From contig JBBRDU010000008.1 of assembly GCA_038203615.1 (NCBI GenBank), positions 4,379 through 68,378 of the forward strand: a DNA stretch of 64,000 nucleotides, in the 5' to 3' direction. The position numbers and the translations under genes are program-made. The notes beneath the pieces are model-generated. The model worked only from the letters and a program-made list of their open reading frames with translations, was not told the origin of the DNA and ran no database searches. Numbering within the stretch: the stretch's first letter is position 1; the number at the start of each line of letters is the position of its first letter. This DNA is from JBBRDU01 sp038203615. GTDB taxonomy: Bacteria > Verrucomicrobiota > Verrucomicrobiia > Chthoniobacterales > UBA10450. Shown here in pieces: positions 1 to 7,137 of this stretch.

Positions 1-1
1 C

Positions 2-430
2 CAGGAGTTTGATGCGCGGACCCTGCAGGACCACACTTCCCCGCACACGACCAGTGATTTGCTTTACAAGAACGCACTGGACGATCGCTCCCGTTGTATT
101 TTCGGCGGCCTCATCCGGGTGGAACCGCACGCTCATTTTACCGATGCCTATCAGAAGGTGCGCAACCTCTTGCTCAGCGACGAGGCGGAGGCCGATTCCA
201 TGCCCGGCCTCGAAATTTTGGCGGATAACGTGAAGTGCACGCACGGCGCCACTACCGGGCAGATCGATAAGGATGAAATGTTTTACCTGCGCAGCCGTGG
301 AATTTCTCCGGCCGTGGCCCGCCGTCTCGTTGTCACTGGATTTTTGAACGAAGTCATTCGCCGACTCGAGCGCCCAGCCATTTCCGAGTATTTGCATCGC
401 CTTATCGAACAAAAGTTCGTGCAGAAATAG
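2..430 (+). CDS. sufD: Fe-S cluster assembly protein SufD (C-terminal part)
   Basis: The frame is open from the window edge, so only the last 142 residues are visible. They match the C-terminal half of SufD, the partner of SufB in the cytoplasmic SufBCD scaffold that builds iron-sulfur clusters. Visible hallmarks are KCTHGATTG, containing the histidine position known to matter in SufD, followed by FYLRSRGIS and a helical tail. SufB has a different block here, so SufD is preferred. A sufS or sufU gene would be usual next, but a repeat-rich gap and an unrelated CBS gene follow, so this is probably the end of the suf operon. Confidence 0.9.
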   Translation, partial: QEFDARTLQDHTSPHTTSDLLYKNALDDRSRCIFGGLIRVEPHAHFTDAYQKVRNLLLSDEAEADSMPGLEILADNVKCTHGATTGQIDKDEMFYLRSRGISPAVARRLVVTGFLNEVIRRLERPAISEYLHRLIEQKFVQK

Positions 431-726
431 TCGCTCACCTTGAGCGCCTGCGGAGCGCGCAAGAGGGGACCCGGGCTCTCCGAGCACGATTTCGCGGATC
501 CGCCAATACACAGCAAGATCGTTGCAGAGGCTGACGTCGCCTCGCTCGATCCGTCGAAGCGAGAGAGTGGGGTGGCCGCAGGTGGATCGGGCGCTCCCAT
601 GGCACGCCGTAGCTCGGCGGAGGAGGCAACCACGATCCTGAAAGAAATAACCGCTTGAGTTTCCTTGCATGCAAACCGGCGGCGGCTCTAAGGTATGGTG
701 ACATTGTCGCATTGATTTGTCCGTTC
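431..726. repeat. Repeat-rich gap upstream of the CBS gene
   Basis: No convincing gene is present in these 296 bases. Two repeat pieces recur on the far side of the CBS gene. CGGGCTCTCCGAGCACGAT at 472-490 is found exactly at 1255-1273. The stretch 600-626, beginning TGGCACGCCGTAGC, is nearly the reverse complement of 1345-1372. GGTGGATCGGGC also occurs on both sides (near 581 and 1249). The short frames here overlap these repeats and have no family resemblance. Confidence 0.6.
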
Positions 727-1176
727 ATGGATGTAAGCGGAAACATTGGGGCCATCTTGGGCCAAAAGACCGGCGAGATCTTTTCCGTCTCGCCGGACCA
801 GACCGTTTTTGAAGCGATCGAGCTGCTCGACCAGAAAAACGTAGGCGCTCTGCTCGTGATGCAGGGAGGTAAATTAGTCGGAATGTTTTCGGAACGTGAC
901 TACACGCGAAAGGTCGTGCTCAAGGGAAAACGGTCGCGCGAGACGAAGGTTTCCGAAATCATGTCCACCGATGTGAAACTGACTCATCCGCAGGAAGGCG
1001 TGGAAACGTGTCTGCGTTTGATGACAGATAAACGAATTCGCCATTTGCCGGTGATGGATGGCGACAAAATCATCGGCATCATTTCCATCGGCGACCTGGT
1101 CAAATGGGTGATCGCCAGCCAAAGCGCGGCCATCGCGCATCTCGAGAACTACATCAGCGGCGGTTATACCGGCTGA
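727..1176 (+). CDS. Two-CBS-domain protein
   Basis: This 149-residue protein consists of little more than a tandem CBS pair (a Bateman module), the fold that binds adenine nucleotides and usually acts as an energy sensor or allosteric switch. CBS1 runs about residues 10-70 (FSVSPDQTVFEAIELL, ending GMFSERDYTRKV) and CBS2 about 75-135 (VSEIMSTDVKLTHPQ, RHLPVMDGDKIIGIIS). The ERDY and SIGDLVKW ends are typical of the family. An in-frame TTG at 655 would add 24 residues of poor quality, so ATG 727 is chosen. It stands alone between two repeat blocks, so its partner is unknown. Confidence 0.85.
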   Translation: MDVSGNIGAILGQKTGEIFSVSPDQTVFEAIELLDQKNVGALLVMQGGKLVGMFSERDYTRKVVLKGKRSRETKVSEIMSTDVKLTHPQEGVETCLRLMTDKRIRHLPVMDGDKIIGIISIGDLVKWVIASQSAAIAHLENYISGGYTG

Positions 1177-1471
1177 CTCCCAAAATCTCCCGGCGCCGAC
1201 CGCGCGGCGCCCCACCCTCCACCACGCTCGTTCCGGCGACCGGCCAAGGTGGATCGGGCTCTCCGAGCACGATGTTAAAACCTTACGCGGCGGAGCCGCT
1301 TATTTGAGCGCCGCCGGCGCTCACACCCCTTGGCCACGCCCTCGCCTCCTTCGCCGAGGCTACGGCGTGCCAGGGGAGAAACCGTTCCACCACGTTCGTT
1401 CTCACCGCTGGCCTGGGTGGCGCCATGTTCAACCTCCAGCCGCACAGCAGCTCACTCTTGTCCGCCGGCCC
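1177..1471. repeat. Repeat-rich gap between the CBS gene and pyrC
   Basis: No gene is evident. The stretch holds partners of the repeats on the other side of the CBS gene (1255-1273 direct; 1345-1372 inverted). It also has two related 33-base units, 1220-1252 and 1388-1420. Both begin CACCACG, contain TCGTTC and GGCC, and end GGTGG, matching at 24 of 33 positions; their ends are mutually complementary, so each can fold. The gap separates convergent genes and may include transcription termination for both. Confidence 0.55.
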
Positions 1472-2758
1472 TTACAATTTCCAAACCGTCTTGCCACCCA
1501 CGATCGTCCGCACCGCCCGCCCTCGCAGCGGCCAGCCGTCAAACGGAGTGTTGCGCGAGGCGGACTGAAAATCCGCTGCGCGCACCGTCCACTCGAGATC
1601 GGGATCGATCAGTGTAACGTCCGCCGTGGCCCCGACCGATAACGTTCCCGCATCCAGGTTCAGTAATTTTGCCGGCTCCGCCGTGTACATCTCGACAAAG
1701 CGCGCCAAGTCAATCTTGCGATGCTTGTGCACGAGCAGATCAAGGAACAACCCCACTTCCGTTTCCAGCCCGACAATCCCGAACGGCGCCATATCGAATT
1801 CCACTTCTTTCTCGAAGTCGGCATGGGGCGCGTGATCCGACGCCAGAATGGAGAGAGTGCCATCCGCAATCCCTTCCAGTAACGCGTCCACATCCGCCTG
1901 TGAGCGCAAAGGCGGGTTCATCTTGTAGTTCGTATCGAAGTTTTGAATCGCCTCGTCCGTCAGCGCAATGTGGTGTGGGCACACTTCGCCGCTGATCTTG
2001 ATCCCGCGTCCCCGCGCTTCGCGCAATAACCGCACGCTGCCGGCCGAGCTGATGTGCTGGCAATGAATGCGATGGTCGCAAAGTTCGGCCAGAAGAATAT
2101 TTCGCATCACGATCGCTTCCTCGCCCGCCGCCGGCCAGCCGGGCAGCCCGAGCAGCGTGCTCCAGTAGCCTTCGTGGACCACGCCGTTCCCCACGAGGTT
2201 GTAATCCTGGCAGTGATCCAGCACCGGGAGATCAAACATGCGCGCGTATTCGACCGCTCGGCGCATCACCTCGTGATTCTGCACGCAATGCCCGTCATCC
2301 GTAAGGGCCACGACGCCGGTCTGGGCGAGTGATCCAATCGGCGCCAGTTCTTCTCCCGCGAGGTCTTTCGAAATTGCGCCTGTCGCCAGAATATGAACGC
2401 ACGACGTCTCCGCCGCGCGGTCGTTGATCCAGGCAATGGTGCTCGCATTATCCGCCGCGGGCGCGGTGTTCGGCATGCAAACGACCGTGCTAAATCCGCC
2501 CGCGGCGGCGGCGCGTGCCCCCGATGCGATCGTTTCCTTGTGGGCAAAACCCGGCTCGCGCAGATGTACGTGCATGTCGATCAGCCCGGGTGCCACGACC
2601 AACCTGCTCGCATCGATCTCTTCGATCTCGGACTGGCCGCGCTTCAGCTCGGAAGGTTGGGCAATTTTTCCGTCGAGGATGGTGATGTCAGCCACCTCAT
2701 CGCGCCCGTTGGCCGGGTCGATGATCCGCCCGTTTCGAATAATGGTCTGCGCGCTCAT
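1472..2758 (-). CDS. pyrC: Dihydroorotase
   Basis: Dihydroorotase catalyses the third step of pyrimidine synthesis, closing carbamoyl-aspartate to dihydroorotate. The 428-residue protein has the amidohydrolase metal site DMHVHLREPG near residue 60 and the late ILASDHAPH motif, plus the usual start IIRNGRIIDPANGRDE. The frame extends 72 codons upstream, but that part is a translation of the palindromic repeat at 2778-2893, so ATG 2758 is the start. It is the last gene of a pyrR-pyrB-pyrC operon, 160 bp after pyrB. Length and motifs are normal for a bacterial zinc dihydroorotase. Confidence 0.95.
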   Translation of the reverse strand: MSAQTIIRNGRIIDPANGRDEVADITILDGKIAQPSELKRGQSEIEEIDASRLVVAPGLIDMHVHLREPGFAHKETIASGARAAAAGGFSTVVCMPNTAPAADNASTIAWINDRAAETSCVHILATGAISKDLAGEELAPIGSLAQTGVVALTDDGHCVQNHEVMRRAVEYARMFDLPVLDHCQDYNLVGNGVVHEGYWSTLLGLPGWPAAGEEAIVMRNILLAELCDHRIHCQHISSAGSVRLLREARGRGIKISGEVCPHHIALTDEAIQNFDTNYKMNPPLRSQADVDALLEGIADGTLSILASDHAPHADFEKEVEFDMAPFGIVGLETEVGLFLDLLVHKHRKIDLARFVEMYTAEPAKLLNLDAGTLSVGATADVTLIDPDLEWTVRAADFQSASRNTPFDGWPLRGRAVRTIVGGKTVWKL

Positions 2759-2777
2759 CACGATCTCCCACTGCTTG

Positions 2778-2893
2778 GGGGAGCGCACGCTTCCAGCGTG
2801 CCGTGTTCGGCATTCTGCCGAACATTTCCCGGTTTGGTCCAAGGAAGTCGCGGCAGGATGCCGCGAATAGCACGCTGGAAGCGTGCGCTCCCC
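2778..2893. repeat. Palindromic repeat, family A copy 1
   Basis: A perfect 24-bp inverted repeat (2778-2801 with 2870-2893, outer end GGGGAGCGCACGC) encloses two smaller hairpins: GTTCGGCA/TGCCGAAC around 2805-2823 and GCGGCA/TGCCGC around 2850-2865. It lies in the pyrB-pyrC gap. A second copy with the same layout is at 26235-26359. There is no coding potential. Confidence 0.85.
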
Positions 2894-2918
2894 ATCGAGC
2901 AGAAGAGCCTTCTTCCTA

Positions 2919-3848
2919 TCACGGCGCAATTCCTCCGCACAAATAGAGCACGGCCATGCGCACGGCCAGGCCATTGGTGACCTGGTCGAGAATCACACTC
3001 TGCAAGCCATCCGCTACCTGGCTGTCTATCTCGACTCCGCGGTTGATGGGGCCCGGATGCATGATTAAACAATCCGGCTTCAGAGTCCGGGCTCGTTCTT
3101 TTGTTAGGCCGAAAAGCCGCCTGTACTCACCGATGCCTGGGAAGTATTCTTTGCGCTGCCGTTCATGCTGGATGCGCAGGAGGTTGACCACATCTGCTTC
3201 CGGCAGCACTTCGTCGACTTTGTGCGAGACCGTTACCCCCAGCTTTTCCAGTTCACGCGGGACCAGCGTGCTCGGCCCCACCAGGGTGACGCGGGCGCCC
3301 AGCTTGGTCAGGCCGAAAATATTCGAACGCGCCACCCGGCTGAACAGGATATCCCCAATGATGACGACGTGCAGGCCGGCAATCTTTTGTCGTTTCTCGC
3401 GAATCGTATAGAGATCGAGCAGCGCCTGGGTGGGATGTTCGTGGGCGCCGTCTCCCGCATTGATGACACTTGTCTTCAAGCGTTGCGCGAGAAATTGCGC
3501 GGAGCCAGCCGAACTGTGACGCAGAACCAGAATGTCCGCGTGCAATGCCTCCAGGTTGCGAGCCGTGTCCTTGAGGGTCTCGCCCTTTGTCAAACTGGAG
3601 GTGCTGGCCGAAATGTTAATGACATCAGCGCTCAGCCGGAACGCCGCCAATTCAAAGGAAGTGCGTGTGCGCGTGCTCGGCTCAATGAAGAAATTAATCA
3701 GCGTCTTTCCGCGTAAGGCCGGCACTTTTTTTATCTCGCGGGTTCCCACCTGTTTGAAAGCGTCAGCCGTCTCGAGGATGAAATGAATTTCCTCGGCGCT
3801 TAGTTGGCGCAGTCCCAGCAGGTCTTTCCGTGTCCAGCGCATGCTCAT
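2919..3848 (-). CDS. pyrB: Aspartate carbamoyltransferase catalytic chain
   Basis: PyrB joins carbamoyl phosphate to aspartate, the committed step of pyrimidine synthesis. The 309 residues show the carbamoyl-phosphate loop PSTRTRTSFE near residue 55, the HPTQALLDLYT block near 140 and the late MHPGPINRGVEI motif. The frame can be extended to GTG 3863, but ATG 3848 overlaps the pyrR stop as ATGA, typical of coupled translation, and is preferred; ATG 3842 is also possible. No PyrI regulatory subunit is seen nearby, so control probably runs through PyrR rather than through an allosteric chain. Confidence 0.95.
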   Translation of the reverse strand: MSMRWTRKDLLGLRQLSAEEIHFILETADAFKQVGTREIKKVPALRGKTLINFFIEPSTRTRTSFELAAFRLSADVINISASTSSLTKGETLKDTARNLEALHADILVLRHSSAGSAQFLAQRLKTSVINAGDGAHEHPTQALLDLYTIREKRQKIAGLHVVIIGDILFSRVARSNIFGLTKLGARVTLVGPSTLVPRELEKLGVTVSHKVDEVLPEADVVNLLRIQHERQRKEYFPGIGEYRRLFGLTKERARTLKPDCLIMHPGPINRGVEIDSQVADGLQSVILDQVTNGLAVRMAVLYLCGGIAP

Positions 3849-4402
3849 GCCTTGATTAACCACACTCCCTCATCTTCTCCTTCGGCGCCCAGTCTCACCC
3901 GCACCTTGTCAGGCGGTGCTGTGGGTAAATTTTTGCCGACGTAATCAGCCCGGATTGGCAGCTCGCGATGGCCGCGATCGATCAGCACGGCCAGTTGGAT
4001 CCGGGCGGGACGTCCAAACGATCCAATCGCATCCATGGCTGCGCGCACGGTCCGGCCCGTGTAAAAAACGTCATCGACAATAATGATGGTGCGGCCTTCC
4101 AGCGGAAGCGGGAGCTGCGACGCGCGCACGACCGGTAACTCCGCGCGGGTGCCGACGTCGTCCCGGTGCATGGCCACATCAATGATGCCGGTCGCAATTT
4201 CTTTCTGCTCAATCGCACGAATGAAGCCGGCGATGCGCCGGGCAATCTCGGTGCCGCGCGAAGGAATCCCGGCGAGAGCCACGGAATGAAGTTCCGGGTT
4301 CCGCTCGATAATCTCGTGCGCGATCCGGCGCAGAGCACGTTCAATGGCCGGCGCATCCATGACCGGGAGACCGGCCGTTTCTGACTGTTTGGGGTCGTTC
4401 AT
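3845..4402 (-). CDS. pyrR: Bifunctional PyrR regulator / uracil phosphoribosyltransferase
   Basis: PyrR binds pyr-operon mRNA in response to uridine nucleotides and has weak uracil phosphoribosyltransferase activity. The 185-residue sequence carries the PRPP loop TIIIVDDVFYTGRTVRAAM near residue 110, followed by RPARIQLAVLIDRGHRELPI and DYVGKNLPT, all hallmarks of PyrR. Its stop overlaps the pyrB start by four bases. An RNA hairpin with the PyrR-binding loop sequence lies just upstream of its own ribosome site (4414-4431), so the protein probably represses its own operon. The N-terminal region is slightly longer than in Bacillus PyrR. Confidence 0.95.
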   Translation of the reverse strand: MNDPKQSETAGLPVMDAPAIERALRRIAHEIIERNPELHSVALAGIPSRGTEIARRIAGFIRAIEQKEIATGIIDVAMHRDDVGTRAELPVVRASQLPLPLEGRTIIIVDDVFYTGRTVRAAMDAIGSFGRPARIQLAVLIDRGHRELPIRADYVGKNLPTAPPDKVRVRLGAEGEDEGVWLIKA

Positions 4403-4413
4403 CGTATTCCTTC

Positions 4414-4431
4414 GCGACCTCGCAGGATCGC
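4414..4431 (-). promoter_or_regulatory. Candidate PyrR-binding RNA hairpin at the pyrR ribosome site
   Basis: On the minus strand the RNA reads GCGA, then UCC-UGCGA-GG, then UCGC. This matches the known PyrR binding-loop core UCCNGNGAGG, with a four-pair stem below. It ends one base before the AAGGA ribosome site (4412-4408) and 12 bases before the pyrR ATG (4402). Binding here would cover the ribosome site. This position fits translational repression as described for mycobacterial PyrR rather than Bacillus-type attenuation; no terminator hairpin is seen. Confidence 0.65.
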
Positions 4432-4449
4432 ATTAAAGGAACAAAAAAA

Positions 4450-4689
4450 TCAGGAGGTTTTCTTGGTCCCCTCCTTCAGTCTTTTGTCTCTCCAACTGGA
4501 GCGATGTTTCACAATCCAGTCAAGCAGCGCCTTCTCAAACCCGATATCGGTCCCGGCCTTCTCGCTTTCAATCCATTTATGCTTCAGGATTTCCTCGCGT
4601 TCGGCCAGGAACTCTTTGTAGAGCACCGAGTTCTTAACGAACTGGGTTCGATCCTCTTGCATAGTGGGCATGGGGCGACCTTTTTCCAT
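4450..4689 (-). CDS. Small conserved hypothetical protein
   Basis: This encodes 79 hydrophilic residues with no signal peptide or membrane segment. The core EEILKHKWIESEKAGTDIGF followed by EKALLDWI recalls the short HKW-SE-AG-D-G block found in DUF4032-type proteins, but the match is from memory and the rest of that domain is absent. The second half is strongly basic (KHRSSWRDKRLKEGTKK). It lies 47 bp upstream of pyrR on the same strand, so it may head the pyr transcript, although the PyrR hairpin sits between them. No function can be assigned. Confidence 0.65.
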   Translation of the reverse strand: MEKGRPMPTMQEDRTQFVKNSVLYKEFLAEREEILKHKWIESEKAGTDIGFEKALLDWIVKHRSSWRDKRLKEGTKKTS

Positions 4690-5110
4690 AGAATCAAGAA
4701 TTGGTCAACAGTTATATGACGAAGCATCGGCCATACCTATTTGGTAAAACATGCGCAAAATGTCCGGTGGCCAGGCCGGATCAGGTCCTCTCTCGAGCGG
4801 ACTGGCGTCTGACCGAGCACGCGTGATCCGCGCGACCGGGCCGTTCGAGCTCACCCTTCAGACCGGATCAACCTCCCGTGCCGCCCCGCGCCGCACTCCA
4901 CGCTCGTCCGGTGCGCGCAGGTCCGCCTGACTGCAGGCAGACAAAGATTGGGCGAAAATCCAAAACGGGAGATTTTATGCAATAGGCCCGCTTAATTCGC
5001 GCGCCTATTGTTTCGTTAGGCTGGAGGCGAAGGCCAGGCCCGCTCCGCTGAGGAAACGTTGGGAAAGGTTTTGCGTTTTGCTTTTTGGCGAATTGCGTTG
5101 AGATATAGCC
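4690..5110. other. 421-base gap with one clear palindrome
   Basis: No gene is convincing here. The main structure is a hairpin at 4980-5010: CAATAGGC and GCCTATTG, eight pairs, with a 15-base loop. It is followed on the plus strand by TTTCGTT, weakly terminator-like. It ends 100 bases before the zinc-ribbon gene at 5111 and could be a control element for it. A segment around 4895-4930 loosely resembles the repeat units at 1220-1252. Confidence 0.4.
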
Positions 5111-5323
5111 ATGGCGTTGATGAAGAAAGAGCTGTTCATCTGCGACCGATGCGGTCTTCGCAAGCGGTTGCCGAGTGCGGCGCGCCATTGGTGCGATAAT
5201 TGCGACTATGGTGGACATTTCGAAATGAGACCGGCGCGCGATAAGCGACTGGTCATCACCAACCGCGTCAAACTGCCGGAGCCGGAGCCAAAGCGTGAGC
5301 CGGACAATCGGCTCTCTTTCTGA
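5111..5323 (+). CDS. Small zinc-ribbon protein
   Basis: A 70-residue protein. Its first half holds a single zinc-ribbon-like finger: CDRCG near residue 12 and CDNCDYGG near residue 28, i.e. two CxxC knuckles 13 residues apart. The tail is basic then proline-rich (KLPEPEPKREPD). Proteins like this bind RNA, DNA or a protein partner, but none is identified. A stop codon lies close upstream and ATG 5111 is the first good start. Low composition bias and the paired knuckles argue that it is real, but no family name is recognised. Confidence 0.5.
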   Translation: MALMKKELFICDRCGLRKRLPSAARHWCDNCDYGGHFEMRPARDKRLVITNRVKLPEPEPKREPDNRLSF

Positions 5324-5408
5324 GTCGCTTTAGCTTTTCCTCCTCTCTACGGCTCCTCGCTGTCGTGGCGACCGCTGCTGATTAATCCTGGCCGACACTT
5401 GCCTCCAC

Positions 5409-5539
5409 GCTGTCATCCTGAGCGCAGGCGAAGGACCTCGCCGATCCAGACGGGGTCACTCCATGCACCTTGTGTAATCAACGGAACGCATGGGAGGTCC
5501 TTCGCCCCCGCCTTGGCGAGGCTGGCTCAGGATGACAGC
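5409..5539. repeat. Large imperfect palindrome, family B
   Basis: The left arm begins GCTGTCATCCTGAGC and continues GGCGAAGGACCT. The right arm (5494-5539) is its reverse complement except for a 17-base insert. It fills the space between two convergent genes and ends 12 bases after the mrp stop codon. A transcript from either side would fold it, so it may act as a two-way terminator or 3' stabiliser. Confidence 0.75.
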
Positions 5540-5551
5540 GCCGTGGGGTCT

Positions 5552-6598
5552 TTACAGCAGCGTTTCGCGCAGATGTTTGGCGATGCGCAGGAACTCCGCC
5601 GCCACGGGCGATCGCTCATCTTCGCCCACAATCGGCATTCCGCGGTCGCCTGCTTCGCGGGTCGCGATGTCGATTGGAATCTGCCCCAGCAGAGGAACAC
5701 GCAGACGCTTGGCTTCGCGCTCGCCCCCGCCGTTGCCGAAAATATCGTAACGCTGTCCGTCGCTCGGGCAGAGAAAGTAACTCATGTTCTCAATTAAACC
5801 GAGGACCGGCACGTTCACCTTCTCGAACATGGTGGCCGCTTTGCGCGCATCGATCAGCGCGACTTCCTGCGGGGTCGTCACAATAATGACTCCGGCCAGC
5901 GCCACCGTTTGCACAATGGTGAGCTGAATGTCGCCGGTGCCCGGAGGCAGATCGAGCACGAGATAATCGAGTTCGCCCCATTCCACCTGCCGCAGAAACT
6001 GCTGCGTGTAACGCGTTACCATCGGTCCACGCAGAATGGCGGGGGACGTATCGTCGAGCAGGAATCCCATCGACATCAGCTTCAGGTTGTATTGCTCGAT
6101 CGGCACAATCCGATTCTCCTCCGTCGCCATGGGCCGTTCGCGCGACCCGAACATCAGGGGAATGCTCGGCCCGTAAATGTCGCAGTCACACAGGCCGACC
6201 CGGGCCTGGGTTTTTTCCAGCGCGACCGCCAGATTGGCCGCGACGGTCGATTTGCCGACCCCGCCTTTTCCACTGGCCACGGCGACGACATGCTTGATCC
6301 CGGGGAGCTGCGTCGCGCCCACGCCGGCTCCGGCGCCTGCTCCGGCCGGAGGCGCCTGGATATCAATCAACACTTTGGCGGCCTGCACTCCACCGATCTG
6401 CTGCAGTGCGCTTTCCGCCTCTCGTTTGATCGTGGCCGGAATGTTCGGGTCGTTTGTGGCGATGGCTAGCTGGACCTGCACGTGGCCGTCCTCAATGCCG
6501 ATGGCCTTGACCAGGCCGAACGAAACAATGTCGCGACTGAACCCGGGATATTTCACCCGAGCCAGAGCGTCCTTCACCTGATCTTCTGTGACCGCCAT
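5552..6598 (-). CDS. mrp: Mrp/ApbC-type Fe-S cluster carrier ATPase
   Basis: This P-loop ATPase carries and delivers iron-sulfur clusters in the cytoplasm. The 348 residues contain an N-terminal DUF59/MIP18 domain (about 1-85, LARVKYPGFSRDIVSFGLVK), a glycine/alanine linker, and the NTPase with deviant Walker A SGKGGVGKST near residue 110, CDCDIYGPSIP, and LPPGTGDIQLT. The C-terminal ENMSYFLCPS includes the family CxxC-region cysteine, although the full CPxC pair is not present. The frame extends 79 codons upstream without quality, so ATG 6598 is chosen. It complements the suf genes at the window start but is separate from them. Confidence 0.92.
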   Translation of the reverse strand: MAVTEDQVKDALARVKYPGFSRDIVSFGLVKAIGIEDGHVQVQLAIATNDPNIPATIKREAESALQQIGGVQAAKVLIDIQAPPAGAGAGAGVGATQLPGIKHVVAVASGKGGVGKSTVAANLAVALEKTQARVGLCDCDIYGPSIPLMFGSRERPMATEENRIVPIEQYNLKLMSMGFLLDDTSPAILRGPMVTRYTQQFLRQVEWGELDYLVLDLPPGTGDIQLTIVQTVALAGVIIVTTPQEVALIDARKAATMFEKVNVPVLGLIENMSYFLCPSDGQRYDIFGNGGGEREAKRLRVPLLGQIPIDIATREAGDRGMPIVGEDERSPVAAEFLRIAKHLRETLL

Positions 6599-6705
6599 GA
6601 TAGGCGGGAAGCTACGCGGCGCAGCTATCCGGTAAAGAGAAGGCGGGTTTGTCCCGCTTATTTCGTGATTTAAGGGGACCGCTCGCGGAGTTTTCAGAAA
6701 TATGC

Positions 6706-6711
6706 TATAAT
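6706..6711 (+). promoter_or_regulatory. Candidate -10 box TATAAT
   Basis: A consensus TATAAT lies in an AT-rich patch 57 bases before the ATG at 6768. No good -35 box is seen at normal spacing, so this is only half a promoter signal. Confidence 0.4.
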
Positions 6712-6767
6712 CATTAAAATTACGGCCATTCAGACCCTCGGAATCGATCTCTTTTTGCCCATTTTCT

Positions 6768-7115
6768 ATGTCTTTCACCGCTTCAACTGAGATCGAACAA
6801 CCCCTTGTCTCCGGGCGAGAATATGTTTCCCCCAATGGCCAGGCCCGCCCGATCTCGGTTCCTCCGGCTGAGACCCCCCAGTTGGCCTCCTATCGCAGCC
6901 GGAGCCGCAAGAAATGCGTCACGTTTCTTCTCTTGGAGAGTCTTGCGCTGGTCCTGCTGACCGGGATAGCCACACTGGCCCTCTCCGAACGGTATCCCCA
7001 AGAGTCTTTAACCGCTCTCTTCCGCGATGCGACCATCGCTCTCGCCGTTCTCGTCGTCGTCCTGCCCGTCTTTTTCTACGGTCTGCCGCGCGAACGATAT
7101 CGCAGCCGGCGTTAA
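6768..7115 (+). CDS. Small two-helix membrane protein, unknown
   Basis: Residues 1-48 of this 115-residue protein are a hydrophilic, proline-rich cytoplasmic tail. Two membrane helices follow, about 52-71 (FLLLESLALVLLTGIATLAL) and 87-105 (DATIALAVLVVVLPVFFYGL), with a short loop between and a basic end (PRERYRSRR). The basic ends suggest both termini are inside. A consensus -10 box lies upstream at 6706. It is divergent from mrp and converges on the M28 peptidase. No family is recognised; composition and topology make it credible. Confidence 0.6.
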   Translation: MSFTASTEIEQPLVSGREYVSPNGQARPISVPPAETPQLASYRSRSRKKCVTFLLLESLALVLLTGIATLALSERYPQESLTALFRDATIALAVLVVVLPVFFYGLPRERYRSRR

Positions 7116-7137
7116 CGATAGGCTGCTTCGGAACGTT

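Noticed and set aside
2759..2974. 72-codon N-terminal extension of pyrC
   Set aside because: It translates the family A palindrome and has no dihydroorotase similarity; the family start is at 2758.
4868..5218. 116-residue minus-strand frame
   Set aside because: It overlaps the zinc-ribbon gene and the palindrome and has no domain or ribosome site.
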